From: Bradyrhizobiaceae bacterium
GTDB lineage: Bacteria > Pseudomonadota > Alphaproteobacteria > Rhizobiales > Hyphomicrobiaceae
Direction of reading: 5' to 3'
DNA: 7,675 bases
Assembly: GCA_947475855.1 (NCBI GenBank)
Contig: CANJPN010000293.1
Location: 1 to 7,675, forward strand
Part shown: in pieces, positions 6,233 through 7,675 of the stretch
Numbering within the stretch: position 1 is the first letter of the stretch
Layout of the letters: each line of letters opens with the position of its first letter
Notes under the pieces: model-generated
What the model was told of the DNA's origin: nothing
Databases searched by the model: none
The model's input: only the letters and a program-made list of their open reading frames with translations
Made by a program: the position numbers and the translations under genes

Positions 6233-6399
6233 GATCAACGCGATCGGTTGACGAGTTGTTGCATCTTGGCGCTTGCTGCAGGTGCTCGATGCAGCGCTCC
6301 TGCTCCCGCTCCCCCTGCGCTTCGCGCGGCCGCCACGATCTTGAGCCGCCACGCGAACAAAATGACTACCTTCGGTGCTCTTTGGGTTCATCGAACGCC

Positions 6400-7140
6400 A
6401 TGCTGATCGCACTTTTTGCTGACGTTCACGCCAATCGCGAGGCGCTTACCGCTTGCCTCGACGATGCCGCTCGCGAAGGCGCCGACAGCTATGTGTTCCT
6501 TGGCGATCTCGTCGGCTATGGCCCCGATCCTGTCTGGGTGGTCGAGCGCGTTGCCGGCCTCATCGCGGACGGTGCATTGGCAGTTCAGGGCAATCACGAT
6601 GCCGCCGCCGTCGACGACAAGCAGACACTCGGCGCGCTGGCTCACACCTCAATTCTCTGGACGCGGAAGCAACTCGCACCCGCGCATCTCGAGCTGCTCG
6701 ATGCATTGCCGCTCGACCTGCACGAGGACGACCGGCTCTACGTCCATGCGAGCGGCTGCTCTCCCCAGGACTGGATCTACATGCTGAGTGCGCGCGAAGC
6801 GTTCCAGAGTTTTCGCGCAACCGCGCAGCGGCTCACGTTTTGCGGCCACACCCATACCCCCGCGCTGTTCAACGAGAGCGCGACGAGCCTTCCCCACCAA
6901 CACGTTCCCGTCGACAACATGCCTATGCCACTGCTTTCGCAGCGCCGCTGGATAGCGGTCCTTGGCGCCGTCGGCCAGCCACGCGACAAGAATCCGGCTG
7001 CCTGCTACGCGCTGCTCGACACCGTCTCGAACCGCCTCACCTATCGGCGCGTGCACTACGACGTCGACGTGACGGCAAGGAAGATCGTAGCGGCCGGACT
7101 ACCTGAGGTCCTCGCCAAGCGCATCGTTCTGGGAGCTTGA
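6400..7140 (+). CDS. Metallophosphoesterase (calcineurin-like, YfcE/Metallophos_2 type)
   Basis: The 246-residue protein carries the full set of calcineurin-like phosphoesterase motifs that bind two metal ions: D-x-H at D8 and H10 (ADVHAN), GD at 35-36 (GDLVGYGPDP), GNHD at 64-67, H116 (YVHAS), and GHTH at 149-152. The GDLVGYGPDP form is common in small bacterial phosphoesterases related to YfcE and to predicted diadenosine tetraphosphatases or protein phosphatases. No signal peptide is seen, so it is cytosolic. An open frame extends upstream to 6256, but those 48 codons are Cys- and Arg-rich and overlie non-coding-looking sequence. The ATG at 6400 starts exactly at the first beta strand. No strong ribosome-binding site is visible. 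Upstream, TTGACG (6248-6253) resembles a -35 box but lacks a matching -10. The protein kinase gene begins 4 bases after its stop, so the two are almost certainly co-transcribed. Substrate unknown; reversal of the kinase's phosphorylation is a hypothesis. Confidence 0.9.
   Translation: MLIALFADVHANREALTACLDDAAREGADSYVFLGDLVGYGPDPVWVVERVAGLIADGALAVQGNHDAAAVDDKQTLGALAHTSILWTRKQLAPAHLELLDALPLDLHEDDRLYVHASGCSPQDWIYMLSAREAFQSFRATAQRLTFCGHTHTPALFNESATSLPHQHVPVDNMPMPLLSQRRWIAVLGAVGQPRDKNPAACYALLDTVSNRLTYRRVHYDVDVTARKIVAAGLPEVLAKRIVLGA
7131..7135 (+). promoter_or_regulatory. Ribosome-binding site of the Ser/Thr kinase
   Basis: GGGAG, inside the last codons of the phosphoesterase gene, lies nine bases before ATG 7145. 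The nearer ATG at 7140, overlapping the upstream stop, opens a frame that stops after 17 codons, so 7145 is the start. Confidence 0.7.
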
Positions 7141-7144
7141 TGGG

Positions 7145-7675
7145 ATGGCCAGAGCGCAGCTTTCCCCCGGCATGCAGCTCGACGGCTTCCTGATCGAGGA
7201 GCGGCTGCATCGCGGCGGCATGGCGGATATTTGGCGGGTCAGCCGGGCTGATATCGATTTCCCTATCGTGATGAAGGCCCCGTTCCTCGATCACGAGGGT
7301 GACCTTTCCCAACTCGTCGGCTTCGAGGTCGAGCAGATGATCATGGCCGAGCTGAAAGGCCACCACGTGCCGCGCTGGGTGGCGACCGGAGAATTCGCGG
7401 TTCAGCCATATATCGTGATGGAGTATCTCGACAGCGCGTCGCTGCAGAAACGCATCCACGTCGACGAGCCGGACATCGAGCAGGCGATCGTCTGTGGCAC
7501 CGCTATTGCCGAGGCTCTGGGCGATCTCCATCAGCAGCATGTACTCCATCTCGATCTGAAGCCTGCCAATGTGCTGTTCCGCCCGAACGGCGAAGCCGTA
7601 TTGATCGACTTCGGCCTATCGCGCCACGAGCACTTGCCGGATCTGCTCGAAGAACAGTTCCACAAACCGACCGGC
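7145..7675 (+). CDS. Hanks-type Ser/Thr protein kinase, N-terminal part (cut by window edge)
   Basis: The frame is open for 177 codons to the window end and covers the N-lobe and part of the C-lobe of a eukaryotic-like protein kinase. Visible landmarks are the glycine-rich loop LHRGGMADIW (21-30), the ATP-anchoring lysine K44 (IVMKAP), a likely helix-C glutamate at E63, the hinge IVMEYL (90-95), the catalytic loop HLDLKPANV (135-143) with D137, K139 and N142, and the metal-binding DFG at 155-157. All catalytic residues are present, so an active kinase is expected. The usual HRD triad reads HLD, so the arginine that links the active site to activation-loop phosphorylation is missing. The domain begins about 12 residues after the start, with no N-terminal sensor. 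Whether a transmembrane or sensor region follows lies outside the window. It is translated 4 bases after the metallophosphoesterase stop; targets are unknown. Confidence 0.93.
   Translation, partial: MARAQLSPGMQLDGFLIEERLHRGGMADIWRVSRADIDFPIVMKAPFLDHEGDLSQLVGFEVEQMIMAELKGHHVPRWVATGEFAVQPYIVMEYLDSASLQKRIHVDEPDIEQAIVCGTAIAEALGDLHQQHVLHLDLKPANVLFRPNGEAVLIDFGLSRHEHLPDLLEEQFHKPTG

Noticed and set aside
6248..6276. TTGACG as a -35 box for the phosphoesterase operon
   Set aside because: The hexamer is a good match, but nothing like a -10 box is found 16-18 bases downstream, so it is not listed as a promoter.
6275..6295. GCTGCA/TGCAGC dyad before the phosphoesterase gene
   Set aside because: Six-base arms with a 9-base loop are expected by chance in GC-rich sequence, and nothing around it suggests a role.
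4979..6412. Long minus-strand frame (477 codons) opposite the MHS transporter, and a similar one at 2152-2952 opposite the symporter-kinase
   Set aside because: Both are antisense shadows of GC-rich genes: highly charged, Asp/Glu/Arg/Gln-rich products without domain motifs, facing clearly recognisable coding sequence.

Overview
The window reads as a GC-rich chromosomal segment from an alphaproteobacterium, most likely of the Hyphomicrobiales (rhizobial/Rhodopseudomonas-like) group. This rests on base composition, the look of the proteins (adenosine-kinase-type PfkB protein, symporter-histidine kinase fusion, long MHS transporter) and gene order. It is an inference, as no taxonomic marker is present. 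All six protein-coding genes appear intact, except the two cut by the window edges. I see no insertion sequence, tRNA, rRNA, CRISPR array or phage gene.

Layout. Positions 1-238 (minus strand) hold the first 79 codons of a PfkB-family sugar/adenosine kinase. A 457-base divergent intergenic region (239-695) follows. It carries a possible promoter for the kinase, several small dyads, a tandem 18-bp repeat and a perfect 12-bp palindrome directly before the next gene. Positions 696-4197 (plus strand) form a compact signalling operon: a stand-alone CheY-like receiver (696-1097), a small two-helix membrane protein (1158-1436), and a 922-residue protein that fuses a sodium:solute-symporter-type membrane domain to a histidine kinase (1429-4197). 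The last two genes overlap by 8 bases. A 292-base gap with a strong hairpin near its end leads to an MHS-family transporter (4490-6163), which has an unusual insertion of about 115 residues and is followed by a good rho-independent terminator (6191-6232). A second operon then starts: a metallophosphoesterase (6400-7140) and, 4 bases later, a Hanks-type Ser/Thr protein kinase (7145 to the window end, cut in the activation loop).

How the parts may work together. The fused kinase resembles the CbrA/CrbS group, in which an SLC5-like domain is coupled to a kinase that controls uptake and use of amino acids or small carboxylates. Here it sits beside a transporter of a family that moves carboxylates and other small metabolites, so sensing and uptake of one nutrient by the two loci is a reasonable inference. 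The receiver protein has no DNA-binding domain, so the path from kinase to gene expression is not explained by the genes visible here. The phosphoesterase-kinase pair looks like a separate signalling unit, possibly with opposing activities.
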